The notes under the pieces are model-generated. The model searched no databases. It was not told the DNA's origin and worked only from the letters and a program-made list of their open reading frames with translations. Shown here in pieces: positions 42,776 to 52,423 of a DNA stretch of 64,000 bases. This DNA comes from Gordonia liuliyuniae. Its GTDB lineage: Bacteria; Actinomycetota; Actinomycetes; Mycobacteriales; Mycobacteriaceae. Numbering within the stretch: position 1 is the stretch's first letter; each line of letters opens with the position of its first letter. Both the position numbers and the translations under genes were made by a program. The stretch covers positions 1 through 64,000 of the forward strand of contig NZ_JAKKOT010000008.1 in assembly GCF_021739025.1 (NCBI RefSeq). The letters run 5' to 3'.

Positions 42776-43675
42776 TCAGTTCGCCTCTCCCGCAAGGCAG
42801 AACAGCCCATCGTCGGTCACTTCGACGAGTCCGTCGACCAGCAGTGAGTCGAGGGCGCGGGCCCGCTGGCCGGGATCGCGTTCCCACGCCAGGTCGAGAG
42901 CGGTGCGTTCGACCGGTCCGTGCCTGCCGCGGAGCACATCGAGCAGTCGGCCGCGCGCTTGACGATCGGTGCCTTCGAACTTCTGGACACGGCGGGCGGG
43001 GCCGTCCTGCTGCGGCTTGTCGAGCCGCACCCACTCGCACGTCGACTCCAGCGGGCAGACGTCGCAGCGCGCTTCGCGAGCAGTGCAGACGAGGGCGCCC
43101 AGTTCCATCAACGCGGCGCTGAACGTCGGCGTCTCGGGCGCGGGCGAGCCGTCGGGGGCGAGGGGGAACAACGCCTGCGTCTCGTCGAGGTCTCGACGTG
43201 CCGGATTGCCCGGATGTTGGCGGCCGTGGACGGCGCGCGCGACGACGCGACGCACGTTGACGTCCACCACGGGCACGGACTGCCCGTACGCGAAGCATGC
43301 GACGGCGCGAGCGGTGTAATCGCCGATTCCGGGCAGTGTCAGGAGGGTGTCGACGTTCTGCGGGACGATGTCGTCGAACTGTTCGGCGAGCACCTTGGAG
43401 CATTCGTGCAAGCGCATCGCACGTCGCGGATAGCCGAGCTTTCCCCAGGCTCGGACCACTTCGCCCGCCGACTCCGCGGCCATCGTCGACGGCACCGGCC
43501 AACGCTCCACCCAGCGGGTCCACGGCTCGACGACACGCGAGACAGGCGTCTGCTGCAGCATGATCTCGCTGATCAGAATCTGCCATCCGCTGATGCCGGG
43601 TTCGCGCCACGGCAACTCTCTGTGGTTGACCCCGAACCAGGTGAGCACTGTGTCCGGTGGCACAATATCAGTCAT
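42776..43675 (-). CDS. mutY: A/G-specific adenine glycosylase MutY
   Basis: A 299-residue MutY: SEIMLQQTPVSRV (with catalytic Glu), the helix-hairpin-helix LPGIGDYTARAVACFAYGQSVPVVDVNVRRV with the catalytic Asp, and the 4Fe-4S cluster ligands C-x6-C-x2-C-x5-C in CTAREARCDVCPLESTC. It removes adenine mispaired with 8-oxoguanine. ATG 43675 is preferred, with GGGGTGAG upstream. This start codon overlaps the canB ATG on the other strand (CATG). Confidence 0.93.
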   Translation of the reverse strand: MTDIVPPDTVLTWFGVNHRELPWREPGISGWQILISEIMLQQTPVSRVVEPWTRWVERWPVPSTMAAESAGEVVRAWGKLGYPRRAMRLHECSKVLAEQFDDIVPQNVDTLLTLPGIGDYTARAVACFAYGQSVPVVDVNVRRVVARAVHGRQHPGNPARRDLDETQALFPLAPDGSPAPETPTFSAALMELGALVCTAREARCDVCPLESTCEWVRLDKPQQDGPARRVQKFEGTDRQARGRLLDVLRGRHGPVERTALDLAWERDPGQRARALDSLLVDGLVEVTDDGLFCLAGEAN

Positions 43676-44303
43676 GGAAAATCTCACCCCGGCTCAAGCG
43701 TGGACAGTTCTCAAGGAAGGCAATCAGCGTTTCGTTGACAGCCAGCCCATTCACCCGAGCCAGGGTATCGCCGACCGTGAGGCACTCGTCGACGGGCAGA
43801 CACCCCACGTCGTCCTGTTCGGTTGCGGCGACTCACGACTGGCCGCCGAGATCATCTTCGACCAGGGGCTCGGCGACATGTTCGTCGTCCGCACCGCGGG
43901 CCACGTCCTCGACTCGGCCGTCATGGGCACCATCGAATACGGTGCCGACCTCCTCAGCGTCCCGTTGATCGTCGTCCTCGGGCACGACCAGTGCGGAGCC
44001 GTCGGTGCGACGCTCGACGCGCTCGACAATCTCAACCTGCCCGGCGGCTACGTGCGTGACATCGTCGAGAAGGTCACGCCTAGTGTCCTCGCCGGCCGCA
44101 GCGAAGGGCTCACCGAGTACTTCGAGTTCGTCACCCGCCACGTGCAGGAGACGGTGCACGTCCTCATGCAGCGCAGCCGGATCATCGCCAACCGAGTCAA
44201 CGCGGGCGAGCTCGCGATCGTCGGCCTCAGTTACCGCCTGGACGACGGGCGGGTGAACGTCGTCGAGGTGGTGGGCGACATCGGCGAGCAGCCGCAGAGC
44301 TGA
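43674..44303 (+). CDS. canB: Beta-class carbonic anhydrase CanB
   Basis: A 209-residue beta-carbonic anhydrase. Zinc ligands are the Cys of FGCGDSR and the His and Cys of GHDQCGAV, with the Asp-Arg dyad in GDSR. It interconverts CO2 and bicarbonate in the cytoplasm. Order canB-mutY-Rv3591c matches M. tuberculosis (Rv3588c-Rv3591c). The start codon shares two bases with the divergent mutY start; the ribosome site is weak. Confidence 0.92.
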   Translation: MENLTPAQAWTVLKEGNQRFVDSQPIHPSQGIADREALVDGQTPHVVLFGCGDSRLAAEIIFDQGLGDMFVVRTAGHVLDSAVMGTIEYGADLLSVPLIVVLGHDQCGAVGATLDALDNLNLPGGYVRDIVEKVTPSVLAGRSEGLTEYFEFVTRHVQETVHVLMQRSRIIANRVNAGELAIVGLSYRLDDGRVNVVEVVGDIGEQPQS

Positions 44304-44413
44304 CGTCGCACCTCGGCGGGCGAGCACAATAGCTCGGTTCCCGCGAGAATAAACTTCCGACACGCCGACGACGTCGTCGTCCATCCCGTGGTGGCGGCGA
44401 TACCGTTGCACCT

Positions 44414-45151
44414 GTGATCGAACCACAGGGTCCTCTGCCCCCCGAGGTGTATTGGCGACGTCGACTCGTCGCGATCGTCGGCGGGGTCGTAGCCGTCGCT
44501 GTGGTGATCGCGCTCATCGTGTGGGCGGGGAATTCGTCCGACGACGAAGGCAATCCGGCGAACGCCGCCGCGACCTCGTCGGCGTCGACGACCCCGAAGG
44601 CTCCGGCACCCGCCGAGTCGTCGACGAGTGCCGCACCGAGCAGTGAAGCGCCCAGCGGGGGCGGCGAACACGGCGCAGGCGGCGACCCCAGCGCCCCGGC
44701 GTCCGAGCCCGCACCGACCAGCGATGCGACCGCGCCGATCGAGAACCCCTGTTCGGACCAGGGGCTCTCCGTGGTTCTGTACACGGACAAGCCGACGTAC
44801 ACGCAGGGCGACCAGCCAGTGTTCACCATCGTGACCACCAACGGCAGCCTCGCCGCCTGCAACCGCGACGTCGGAAAGAATGCGCAGAACGTGATCGTTC
44901 GCTCGCTCGACGGAGCCCGCACTCTCTGGTCGGCCCAGGACTGCGCACCGGACAAGGCCGTCAACGTCCAGCTGCTCGCACCGGGCCAGCAGGTCAGCGA
45001 CGACACGACGTGGTCGGGCACCACGAGCAGCCCCGGCTGTAAGAAGCCGCGTGTGCAGATCCCGGCAGGGGCCTACCAGGCGGTCGCCAAGGTCGGCGAG
45101 AAAGAGTCCGCGCCCATCACGTTCAACGTGGTGAAACCCGCGCAACAGTAA
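44414..45151 (+). CDS. Membrane-anchored extracytoplasmic protein, Rv3587c-like
   Basis: A 245-residue protein: cytoplasmic N-terminus, one membrane helix (about residues 17-38, LVAIVGGVVAVAVVIALIVWAG), a Ser/Pro/Ala-rich linker (residues 40-110) and a beta-sandwich-like domain with four cysteines (PCSDQGLSVVLYTDKPTYTQGDQPVFTI...PAGAYQAVAKVGEKES). It resembles M. tuberculosis Rv3587c by position and layout. The function is unknown. Confidence 0.83.
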   Translation: MIEPQGPLPPEVYWRRRLVAIVGGVVAVAVVIALIVWAGNSSDDEGNPANAAATSSASTTPKAPAPAESSTSAAPSSEAPSGGGEHGAGGDPSAPASEPAPTSDATAPIENPCSDQGLSVVLYTDKPTYTQGDQPVFTIVTTNGSLAACNRDVGKNAQNVIVRSLDGARTLWSAQDCAPDKAVNVQLLAPGQQVSDDTTWSGTTSSPGCKKPRVQIPAGAYQAVAKVGEKESAPITFNVVKPAQQ

Positions 45152-45197
45152 CGACCGACGTACCCGCCGACCGACGTACTCGCAGACAGGGGGGATC

Positions 45198-46295
45198 TCA
45201 GTCGAAGCGCTCGAGGCTGCTCTCGGCCAGCCTCGACAGTCCTTCACGGATGTGACGAGCCCAGATGCTGCCGATGCCTTCGACCGATTCCAGGTCGGCG
45301 GCGCTGCTGGCCAACAGCGACTGCAGGGTCCCGAAGTGCCGGACCAGGCGGTCGACGTGTGCGAACTGCAGACGCGAGATCCGGGCGAGCAGACGGTAGC
45401 CGCGCGGACTCATCGACGTGTCCTGGGCCTCAAGAGTCGTCGGATAACCGAACGCTCCGGCGAGCATGGTCAGATCGAGAAGATCTGCGTCCGACAGCGA
45501 TTCGACGGTCTCCAGGATCTGACGGACCTGTTCGGGCCCCGCGGGCTCGGGACTCGCGTGATAGTCGCGGACGAGCAGTTCCCGCATCGTGTCGTTGTCG
45601 CTGATCAACTCTTCCAACTGCAGCGCCACCTGGCGGCCGTTCACGCCGAGTTCGAGCACGTACTCCTCGATCTCCACGGACACTCGGCGCACCATCTCCA
45701 TGCGCTGCGCGGCACTCATCGCGTCACGCAACAGCACGTAGTCTTCGATCTCGGCGCGCGAGAGTTGGGCGCTCACTTCATCCAATCTCGACTTGTACCG
45801 CTCCAACGTCGACAACGCGACGTTCGCGCGCGAGAGGATCGCGTCGGGATTCTCGACCACTCGGCGCTGACCGTCCGCGTAGACGCTCACGATGGACATC
45901 GACGCGCTCACGGCGATCACCGGCACCCTCATCTGGATCGCGGTGCGCTCGGCCGCGCGGTGCCTCGTGCCCGACTCCTCGGTCGGGATCGACGGGTCAG
46001 AGACCAGCTGGACGTTGGCCCGGACGATCCGTCGACCGTCGGCGGAGAGCACGACGGCGCCGTCCATCTTCGCGAGCTCACGCAAGCGGGTCGGCGCAAA
46101 CTCGACGTCCAGGTCGAAGCCGCCGTCACAGATCCGCTCCATGTCGTCGTCGTAACCGAGGACTACGAGGGCACCCGTGCCGCCGCGCAGGATCCGCTCT
46201 AGGCCGTCACGGAGTGCCGTTCCCGGTGCGACGCGACGCAACGTCTCCCGCGTCATGTCGGCACGGACTGCATCGTTTGCCGATGTGTCGTTCAT
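45198..46295 (-). CDS. disA: DisA, DNA-scanning diadenylate cyclase
   Basis: A 365-residue protein: DAC domain with MDGAVVLS (Asp78-Gly-Ala) and [11 protein letters not shown] (Arg111-His-Arg), a central helical region, and a C-terminal helix-hairpin-helix ([24 protein letters not shown]). It makes c-di-AMP from two ATP and pauses at branched DNA. ATG 46295 follows GAGGTG; an in-frame GTG further upstream is less likely. It is separated from radA by an opposite-strand thioesterase gene. Confidence 0.94.
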   Translation of the reverse strand: MNDTSANDAVRADMTRETLRRVAPGTALRDGLERILRGGTGALVVLGYDDDMERICDGGFDLDVEFAPTRLRELAKMDGAVVLSADGRRIVRANVQLVSDPSIPTEESGTRHRAAERTAIQMRVPVIAVSASMSIVSVYADGQRRVVENPDAILSRANVALSTLERYKSRLDEVSAQLSRAEIEDYVLLRDAMSAAQRMEMVRRVSVEIEEYVLELGVNGRQVALQLEELISDNDTMRELLVRDYHASPEPAGPEQVRQILETVESLSDADLLDLTMLAGAFGYPTTLEAQDTSMSPRGYRLLARISRLQFAHVDRLVRHFGTLQSLLASSAADLESVEGIGSIWARHIREGLSRLAESSLERFD

Positions 46296-46363
46296 CGCAC
46301 CTCGCATCTGTCGGCGGAAGTCGGCTACCGGTGGGCACCGGACCACGACTAGCGTAGCTGTGC

Positions 46364-46882
46364 GTGAAGCACGCTTTCGTCCCGCCCGCAGACCTCGAGC
46401 CGTTGACTCGCCACCCGAAGGCCGCGGCGCCCGGGCGTCACATCGCTCTGCACCACAGCACCTGCTTCGGGTGTGGTGACGACGTCCCGCTCGGATTGCA
46501 CCTTAAGGTCATGGCGGGCGAAGGACTCACCGTCGACGCGCAGATGCCCGTCCAAGACTGGATGCAGGGCGGCCCGGGCGTCATCCACGGCGGCGTGCTG
46601 TCGGCGGCGTTCGACGAGGTGATGGGCACGTCCCCGCTTCTCGTCGGCGCGCCGGTCGTCACCGTCCACCTCGAAGTCGACTTCGCGAAACCGATCCCAC
46701 TCGGTTCCGACCTTCAGTTCCACGCGCGAATCCTCGGCCGTCAGCGTCGCAAGATCTACATCGACGCGATCGCCCACCTCGGAGACCCGAACGCGCCGGT
46801 TGCCGGCGCGCACTCGGTGTTCGTCGTCATCGACGTCGAGAAGCATTTCGCGGAGCATTTCGACAAGCGCGTGGTGTTGTAA
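46364..46882 (+). CDS. Hotdog-fold thioesterase family protein
   Basis: A 172-residue PaaI-like hotdog protein ([16 protein letters not shown], then [19 protein letters not shown] and [19 protein letters not shown]). It probably hydrolyses an acyl-CoA; the CFGCG segment recalls actinobacterial thioesterases with that cysteine pair. GTG 46364 is the start. It lies in the opposite direction between disA and radA. Confidence 0.82.
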   Translation: MKHAFVPPADLEPLTRHPKAAAPGRHIALHHSTCFGCGDDVPLGLHLKVMAGEGLTVDAQMPVQDWMQGGPGVIHGGVLSAAFDEVMGTSPLLVGAPVVTVHLEVDFAKPIPLGSDLQFHARILGRQRRKIYIDAIAHLGDPNAPVAGAHSVFVVIDVEKHFAEHFDKRVVL

Positions 46883-46905
46883 GGGGCCCGACCTGGGGCT
46901 GCGGA

Positions 46906-48288
46906 TCAGAAGGGGGCGTCGACGGGTTGCAGGCGTCGGCGTTCGAGGGCGTCGACGGCGTCGGCGAGGTTGGACACCTTCGTGATGCGGATGCCCGTGG
47001 GCAGTTCCTCGTCTGTGCCAGCCGGAATGATCGCGTGCCGGAAACCGAGCCGCTTCGCCTCAGCGACGCGGCGCGCCGTCGACGAGACGCGACGGATCTC
47101 GCCGGCCAACCCGACCTCACCGATCGCGACCGTCGTGGATGCGACAGGGCGGTCCGACGCCGATGAGCCGATAGCGAGGAAGATCGCCAGGTCGGCGGCG
47201 GGTTCGGTCACTTTCATGCCGCCGACAGTGGAGGCGTAGACCTCGTGTTTGCCGGTCGAGATCTTCGCATGCTTCTCCGCTACCGCCAGCATCATCGCGA
47301 CGCGGGCGCCGTCGAGGCCGGATACGGCTCGGCGCGGCGACGGCATCTCGCTCTTGTTGAGCAGCGCTTGAATCTGTCCGACCATCGCGCGGCGACCGTC
47401 CATCGCTACCAGCGCCACGCTGCCCGCGACATCGGTCGGATGCTCGTGGACGAAGATGCCGGACGGATCGGACACCTCGTGGATTCCGTCGGAGCGTTGC
47501 TCGAAGCAGCCGACCTCGTCGGACGGTCCGAAGCGATTCTTGATTCCGCGCACCATGCGCAGGGACGAGTGCCTGTCGCCCTCGAAGGCGAGGACCACGT
47601 CAACCAGATGCTCCAACGAACGGGGACCGGCGACATTCCCGTCCTTCGTCACGTGACCGACCAGGATCACCGCGACGCCGCTCGTCTTCGCAAGCGAGAC
47701 CAGCGCGGTGGTGACCGCACGGATCTGGGTTACGCCGCCGGTCACTCCGTCGACCCCGGTCGCGACGAGCGTCTGCACCGAATCGACGATCAGCAGGCTG
47801 GGACGGACCTCGTCGACGTGCCCGAGGACGGTCGCCAGATCGGTCTCCGCCGCGAGGAAGACGTTCTGGTGCACCGCTCCCGTGCGTTCGGCCCGCAACC
47901 GGACCTGCCCCGCTGACTCCTCGCCGGTCACGTACAGCGCGGTGCGCCCCTGGGCAGCCCACTGTTTCACGGTCTCCAACAACAGCGTCGACTTGCCGAC
48001 ACCCGGTTCGCCCGCGAGCAGGACGACCGACCCCGGGACGATGCCTCGCCCGAGTACCCGGTCGAATTCAGCGATGCCGATGGGCGTCGCGCTCGACGTA
48101 CCCGCATCGACCTCGGTGATACGCCGTGCCGGACTTCGCGGGACGACCGATGTGGTGCCTGCGGCGGCGGGCGCCGGAGCACCCTCCTCGATGGAACCCC
48201 ACTCGCCGCACTCCGGGCAACGACCGACCCACTTGGACACCTGGTGCCCGCAAGCCGTACACCGGAAGACCGCCTTCGCTTTCGCCAC
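46906..48288 (-). CDS. radA: DNA repair protein RadA
   Basis: A 460-residue RadA/Sms: N-terminal zinc finger (CTACG...CPECG), Walker A GEPGVGKSTLLLE, Walker B LLIVDSVQT, the RadA-specific KNRFG motif (near residue 256) and a C-terminal Lon-like domain (GGVKVT-type region). It is a RecA-like helicase that aids branch migration in recombination. The start is GTG 48288. Confidence 0.94.
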   Translation of the reverse strand: MAKAKAVFRCTACGHQVSKWVGRCPECGEWGSIEEGAPAPAAAGTTSVVPRSPARRITEVDAGTSSATPIGIAEFDRVLGRGIVPGSVVLLAGEPGVGKSTLLLETVKQWAAQGRTALYVTGEESAGQVRLRAERTGAVHQNVFLAAETDLATVLGHVDEVRPSLLIVDSVQTLVATGVDGVTGGVTQIRAVTTALVSLAKTSGVAVILVGHVTKDGNVAGPRSLEHLVDVVLAFEGDRHSSLRMVRGIKNRFGPSDEVGCFEQRSDGIHEVSDPSGIFVHEHPTDVAGSVALVAMDGRRAMVGQIQALLNKSEMPSPRRAVSGLDGARVAMMLAVAEKHAKISTGKHEVYASTVGGMKVTEPAADLAIFLAIGSSASDRPVASTTVAIGEVGLAGEIRRVSSTARRVAEAKRLGFRHAIIPAGTDEELPTGIRITKVSNLADAVDALERRRLQPVDAPF

Positions 48289-48314
48289 GCCCCGACTCTA
48301 TGTGCAGCCCCTGA

Positions 48315-48348
48315 CAATCAATACCCACGGTCAATCAATACCGACGGT
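48315..48348. repeat. Two tandem 17-bp repeats between radA and lpqE
   Basis: CAATCAATACCCACGGT (48315-48331) and CAATCAATACCGACGGT (48332-48348) differ by one base. They lie just upstream of radA. Confidence 0.7.
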
Positions 48349-48371
48349 CAGTCTCAGCCCGTGGATGAAGA

Positions 48372-48407
48372 ACGAGCGCCTCCCCGAGAAGACGGGGAGG
48401 CGCTCGT
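48372..48407. terminator. Terminator after lpqE
   Basis: A perfect 14-bp stem, ACGAGCGCCTCCCC, with an 8-base loop, 18 bases beyond the stop of leftward lpqE and upstream of radA. Confidence 0.7.
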
Positions 48408-48425
48408 GGTGGTCGAGATGGGAGG

Positions 48426-49127
48426 TCAGTGACCCCCGCCTTCGCCCTCGGCGTCGGCGACGACGTCGGCGCGCTGCTTGAGCCCTCCGGCATCGACCGG
48501 GGTGGTGATCGTCAGGCTCTTCTCGCCGATCTTCTTCCCGCCCAAGTCGAGCACGTCGAACTTGAACGTCAGCGGCGTGGTCAGGCCTGCGCGCACTGCC
48601 TTCGCGTTGGTCAGCGTGACGGTGAAGCGTTCGATGTCGGCGGCCTGTGCTGCCGAGGTGTCGACGTTCGCGGGAACGCCTGCGAGCAGGTTCGCGCCGG
48701 GAGCGAGCACGCGCGGATCGGCCTTGGTCCCGGCGGTCTGAGGCTTCGGGTCGGTGAGCGACACCGACGACCCATCGGGTCCGATGATTTCGACGAACTT
48801 GACCTTGCGGGTCACGCTGTCGTTGGAGATCAGGAACGAGATGTCGAACGGGCCGCCGTCGGCGAACGTCTTGTCAGTGTTCTCGACCGGGTACACGATC
48901 TGCGCGTTGCGCACCGTGATCTGCCCATTGCGCAGTTCATCGCCGTCGAGCACGTCCGGGTCGAGAGCCACTGAACCGCCCGCGCCGTTCACTGCGGGCA
49001 GCTGGTTGGTGGTCTGCGAGATCTTGCCTGCGCCGCAGGCCGTGGAGCCGAGGGCGATCGCGGCGCCGAGCGCACCGACGACGGCAGCCTTGGCCAGACG
49101 GCCGGTGGTCCGATTGAGCACTGACAC
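48426..49127 (-). CDS. lpqE: LpqE-like lipoprotein
   Basis: A 233-residue lipoprotein: signal peptide and lipobox LGSTAC with Cys31, then a beta-rich domain (VRNAQIVYPVENT...SFLISNDSVTRKVKFVEI...ERFTVTLTNAKAVRAGLTTPLTFKFDV). M. tuberculosis LpqE (Rv3584) lies between carD and radA in the same arrangement. The function is unknown. The GTG is preceded by CCCGGAGG, and a consensus -10 (TATAAT) lies about 110 bases upstream. Confidence 0.9.
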   Translation of the reverse strand: MSVLNRTTGRLAKAAVVGALGAAIALGSTACGAGKISQTTNQLPAVNGAGGSVALDPDVLDGDELRNGQITVRNAQIVYPVENTDKTFADGGPFDISFLISNDSVTRKVKFVEIIGPDGSSVSLTDPKPQTAGTKADPRVLAPGANLLAGVPANVDTSAAQAADIERFTVTLTNAKAVRAGLTTPLTFKFDVLDLGGKKIGEKSLTITTPVDAGGLKQRADVVADAEGEGGGH

Positions 49128-49236
49128 CTTTTCCTCCGGGTGGTCGTCGCGCTGTCCGCCGGATGCGAACGCTCACTACGCAGCGTAGTGGTGCCGACCC
49201 GGAAAAGTTCCCCCGGGTCCGCAGATAATCTTCCGA

Positions 49237-49242
49237 ATTATA
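49237..49242 (-). promoter_or_regulatory. -10 element TATAAT of lpqE
   Basis: Read leftward, the strand carries a perfect TATAAT in an otherwise GC-rich stretch. I see no clear -35 at 17 bases. It would give a leader of about 100 bases before lpqE. Confidence 0.5.
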
Positions 49243-49300
49243 GCGCGACCGCCGCGAATAGGTGTTGACCTGCACCGTTGGAAAAGCTGTCAGTGGGTGG

Positions 49301-49318
49301 GTGTTACACTGGTAACAC
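49301..49318. promoter_or_regulatory. Palindrome GTGTTAC-N4-GTAACAC upstream of carD
   Basis: Perfect 7-bp arms separated by ACTG lie 19 bases before the carD start. The sequence contains TACACT (49305-49310), a plausible -10, so a regulator bound here would cover the promoter. Confidence 0.5.
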
Positions 49319-49337
49319 TCGGAAGGGGCATGGAACA

Positions 49338-49826
49338 TTGAATTTCAAAGTTGGCGACACCGTTGTGTACCCCCATCATGGTGCTGCTCGGATTGACGAC
49401 ATCGTCGTTCGGACCATCAAGGGTGAAGAAGTAGAATACCTGGTCCTGAAAGTCGCAGATGGCGACATGACGGTGCAGATCCCCTCCAGCAAGCTCGACT
49501 ACGTCGGAGTTCGTGACGTAGTGGGCGAGGAGGGGCTCGGTGAGGTATTCCAGGTTCTGCGTGCTCCGAACGTCGAAGAGCCCACGAACTGGGCCCGTCG
49601 TTTCAAGGCGAACCAGGAGAAGTTGAACTCCGGCGACATCATCAAGGTCGCGGAGATCGTCCGTGACCTGTGGCGTCGTGAACAGGATCGCGGATTGTCG
49701 GCAGGTGAGAAGCGGATGCTGACCCGTGCGCGACGCGTACTGGTCGACGAACTCTCGCTCGCTCGGAACACCGACGACAAGAAGGCGGACAGCATCCTCG
49801 ACGAGATCTTGGCTGCAGCGTCCTGA
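49338..49826 (+). CDS. carD: CarD, RNA polymerase-binding transcription factor
   Basis: A 162-residue CarD: N-terminal RNA polymerase beta-binding domain ([20 protein letters not shown]) and a C-terminal helical DNA-binding domain ([40 protein letters not shown]). It stabilises the open promoter complex, notably at rRNA promoters, and is essential in mycobacteria. The TTG at 49338 gives exactly the family length; GGAAGGGG lies 9 bases ahead. It is followed by ispD. Confidence 0.94.
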   Translation: MNFKVGDTVVYPHHGAARIDDIVVRTIKGEEVEYLVLKVADGDMTVQIPSSKLDYVGVRDVVGEEGLGEVFQVLRAPNVEEPTNWARRFKANQEKLNSGDIIKVAEIVRDLWRREQDRGLSAGEKRMLTRARRVLVDELSLARNTDDKKADSILDEILAAAS

Positions 49827-49846
49827 CAGAGCACGGGCGGCCACGC

Positions 49847-50482
49847 GTGGCCGCATTGATTCCCGCCGCAGGCATGGGCACCCGCTTGGGTGAAGACCAG
49901 CCCAAGGCGTTCGTAGAGGTCGGCGGAGTGACGCTGCTGGAACGCAGCGTCGCCGCCGCCCGCGAATCCGGGGCGGTCGACGACATCGTCGTCGCCGTCC
50001 CCGAAGCACTCGTAGACAGCGCGCAACGGCTCGTCCCGGATGCGCGTGTAGTGGTGGGCGGGACGCAGCGCAGCGATTCGGTACGGGCTGCGCTCGCGGT
50101 CGCCGACGCCGAATTGATTCTCGTACACGACGCGGCCCGCGCGTTGACCCCGCCTGCGCTGTTCGCTGCGGTCGCAGCGGAATTGCACAGTGGGGCGCGC
50201 GCAGTAGTGCCCGGCACACCGGTCGCCGACACGCTCAAACGGGTCGATTCCGGCGACTGCGTTGTCGACACTCCCGATCGAAACGTGTTGCGCGCCATCC
50301 AGACCCCGCAGGGGTTCACCGCAGACGTGCTGCGGGCCGCGCACGCGGAGTCCGCCGACGCGACCGACGACGCCGGACTCGTCGAAGCCGCGGGCGTCAC
50401 CGTGAAGGTGATTCCCGGCGACGCGATGGCGTTCAAGGTCACCACACCGTTCGACCTGCGGTTGGCGCGGCTGCTCGCCTGA
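49847..50482 (+). CDS. ispD: 2-C-methyl-D-erythritol 4-phosphate cytidylyltransferase IspD
   Basis: A 211-residue enzyme of the MEP isoprenoid pathway: [26 protein letters not shown] (CTP site), VHDAARAL, and AIQTPQGF. It is slightly shorter than the usual 225-235 residues because it begins right at the nucleotide motif. The GTG at 49847 lies 20 bases after carD, so the two are probably cotranscribed. Confidence 0.93.
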   Translation: MAALIPAAGMGTRLGEDQPKAFVEVGGVTLLERSVAAARESGAVDDIVVAVPEALVDSAQRLVPDARVVVGGTQRSDSVRAALAVADAELILVHDAARALTPPALFAAVAAELHSGARAVVPGTPVADTLKRVDSGDCVVDTPDRNVLRAIQTPQGFTADVLRAAHAESADATDDAGLVEAAGVTVKVIPGDAMAFKVTTPFDLRLARLLA

Positions 50483-50552
50483 GTGGCGGGCACGAGCAGG
50501 GGAACTGACACGAGACAGCAGTTGGCAGAAGAACGAAGAGGAGGCGCAACTC

Positions 50553-51017
50553 ATGCGCGTGGGTATCGGCACCGACGTCCACCCGATAGAACCGGGCCGT
50601 GACTGTTGGATGGTCGGGCTCCTCTTCGACGATGCGGACGGCTGCTCCGGTCACTCCGACGGTGACGTCGGCGTCCATGCGCTGTGTGACGCGTTGCTTT
50701 CGGCGGGCGGACTCGGAGACCTCGGCGTCGTGTTCGGCGTCGACCGACCCGAATGGGAGCACGTGACCGGCGCCGTCATGCTCACCCACGTCGCGTCCCT
50801 GCTCGACGACGCAGGTTTCACTCCGATCAACGCCGCCGTCCAGGTCATCGGGAATCGGCCTAAGATCGGTCCGCGTCGGGCGCAGGCACAGGACGTGCTG
50901 TCGGGACTGCTCGGCGCACCCGTGTCCGTATCGGCGACGACCACAGACGGTCTCGGCCTCACCGGCCGGGGCGAGGGTGTCGCCGCAGTGGCCACGGCCC
51001 TGCTGGGCCTCAAGTAG
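50553..51017 (+). CDS. ispF: 2-C-methyl-D-erythritol 2,4-cyclodiphosphate synthase IspF
   Basis: A 154-residue MEP pathway enzyme: metal ligands in GIGTDVHPI (Asp and His) and [18 protein letters not shown]. It is complete, with the C-terminal [24 protein letters not shown] precedes the ATG. It follows ispD, as in M. tuberculosis. Confidence 0.95.
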   Translation: MRVGIGTDVHPIEPGRDCWMVGLLFDDADGCSGHSDGDVGVHALCDALLSAGGLGDLGVVFGVDRPEWEHVTGAVMLTHVASLLDDAGFTPINAAVQVIGNRPKIGPRRAQAQDVLSGLLGAPVSVSATTTDGLGLTGRGEGVAAVATALLGLK

Positions 51018-51028
51018 AATTTCAGGCC

Positions 51029-52420
51029 GTGACGCTCAACCTGTACGACACCGCATCGCGCGAGGTCCGCGAATTCGTTCCCCTGCAACCTGGGACGGTC
51101 GGCGTGTACCTGTGTGGCGCCACGGTGCAGGGCGTTCCGCACATCGGTCACGTCCGCAGCGGTATCGCATTCGACGTCCTGCGCCGCTGGCTCGCTTACC
51201 GCGGCTATGACGTGCTCTTCGTCCGCAATGTCACCGACATCGACGACAAGATCCTCCGCAAAGCCGCCGACGCGGGTCGCCCCTGGTGGGAGTGGGCGGC
51301 GACCCATGAGCGAGCGTTCACCAAGGCGTACACCGCGCTCGGCGTCCTGCCGCCGTCCGTGGAACCGCGGGCGACCGGCTTCATCACCCAGATGGTCGAG
51401 TACATGCAGCGGCTGATCGACCGCGGCCACGCGTACGTTGCAGACGGCAACGTCTACTTCGACGTGCAGAGCCTTCCCGAGTACGGCAGCCTGTCCGGAC
51501 ACAAACTCGACGACGTCCATCAGGGCGAGAGCGCGGGGACCGGTAAACGCGATCCGCGTGACTTCACGCTGTGGAAGGCGGCCAAGCCTGAGGAGCCGTC
51601 GTGGCCGACGCCGTGGGGCGACGGTAGGCCGGGCTGGCATCTGGAGTGCTCGGCGATGGCCACGTCACTACTCGGTAGCGAGTTCGACATCCATTGTGGC
51701 GGTATGGATCTGGTGTTCCCACATCACGAGAACGAGATCGCTCAGAGCCATGGTGCCGGCGACGCGTTCGCTCGATACTGGCTGCACAACGGCTGGGTGA
51801 CGATGAGTGGCGAGAAGATGAGCAAATCACTCGGCAACGTCGTCGCGATCCCTGCGATGCTGGAGAAGGTACGCGCCGTGGAACTGCGCTACTACCTCGG
51901 CAGCGCGCACTACCGTTCGATGCTCGAGTACTCCGACGGCGCGCTGTCGGAGGCCGCGGCGGGTTACCGACGCATCGAGTCGTTCGTGCACCGGGTGGCT
52001 GAGCGCGTCGGCGATGTCGCGGTCGGCGAGGTGTCGACGGACTTCGCGGCGGCCCTCGACGACGATCTCGCCGTGCCCGCCGCGCTCGCCGCCGTCCACA
52101 ACGCCGTCCGCGAAGGCAACACCGCTCTCGAATCCGGTGACTCGGCTACCGCGCTGGCGATCGCGGAGAAGGTGCGAGCGATGACCGCGATCCTCGGCAC
52201 TGACCCGCTCGACGAGCATTGGACGTCGGACGGGACAGACGACGCGTCGACCGCGGCACTGGACGTGCTGATCGGCGCCGAACTGGAACGCCGTGCCGCT
52301 GCACGCGCCGCGAAGGACTGGGCGGTCGCCGACGAAGTACGCGACCGACTCGCGGAGGCAGGCGTCGACGTGACCGATACCCCCGACGGCGCCCAGTGGG
52401 CGCTCAAGACGAAGGACTAG
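51029..52420 (+). CDS. cysS: Cysteinyl-tRNA synthetase
   Basis: A 463-residue class I synthetase: [14 protein letters not shown] (HIGH), the KMSKS loop [11 protein letters not shown], and the zinc-site cysteines in YLCGATVQ and LECSAMA. It charges tRNA-Cys. M. tuberculosis CysS1 (Rv3580c) is the neighbour of ispF in the same way. It has a GTG start, 11 bases after ispF. Confidence 0.95.
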   Translation: MTLNLYDTASREVREFVPLQPGTVGVYLCGATVQGVPHIGHVRSGIAFDVLRRWLAYRGYDVLFVRNVTDIDDKILRKAADAGRPWWEWAATHERAFTKAYTALGVLPPSVEPRATGFITQMVEYMQRLIDRGHAYVADGNVYFDVQSLPEYGSLSGHKLDDVHQGESAGTGKRDPRDFTLWKAAKPEEPSWPTPWGDGRPGWHLECSAMATSLLGSEFDIHCGGMDLVFPHHENEIAQSHGAGDAFARYWLHNGWVTMSGEKMSKSLGNVVAIPAMLEKVRAVELRYYLGSAHYRSMLEYSDGALSEAAAGYRRIESFVHRVAERVGDVAVGEVSTDFAAALDDDLAVPAALAAVHNAVREGNTALESGDSATALAIAEKVRAMTAILGTDPLDEHWTSDGTDDASTAALDVLIGAELERRAAARAAKDWAVADEVRDRLAEAGVDVTDTPDGAQWALKTKD

Positions 52421-52423
52421 CAG

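Noticed and set aside
48315-48348. CRISPR array
   Set aside because: There are only two directly adjacent copies with no spacer; no cas genes are in the window.
49265-49310. Standard -35/-10 promoter for carD (TTGACC ... TACACT)
   Set aside because: The spacing is 34 bases, too long for a normal sigma-70-type promoter.
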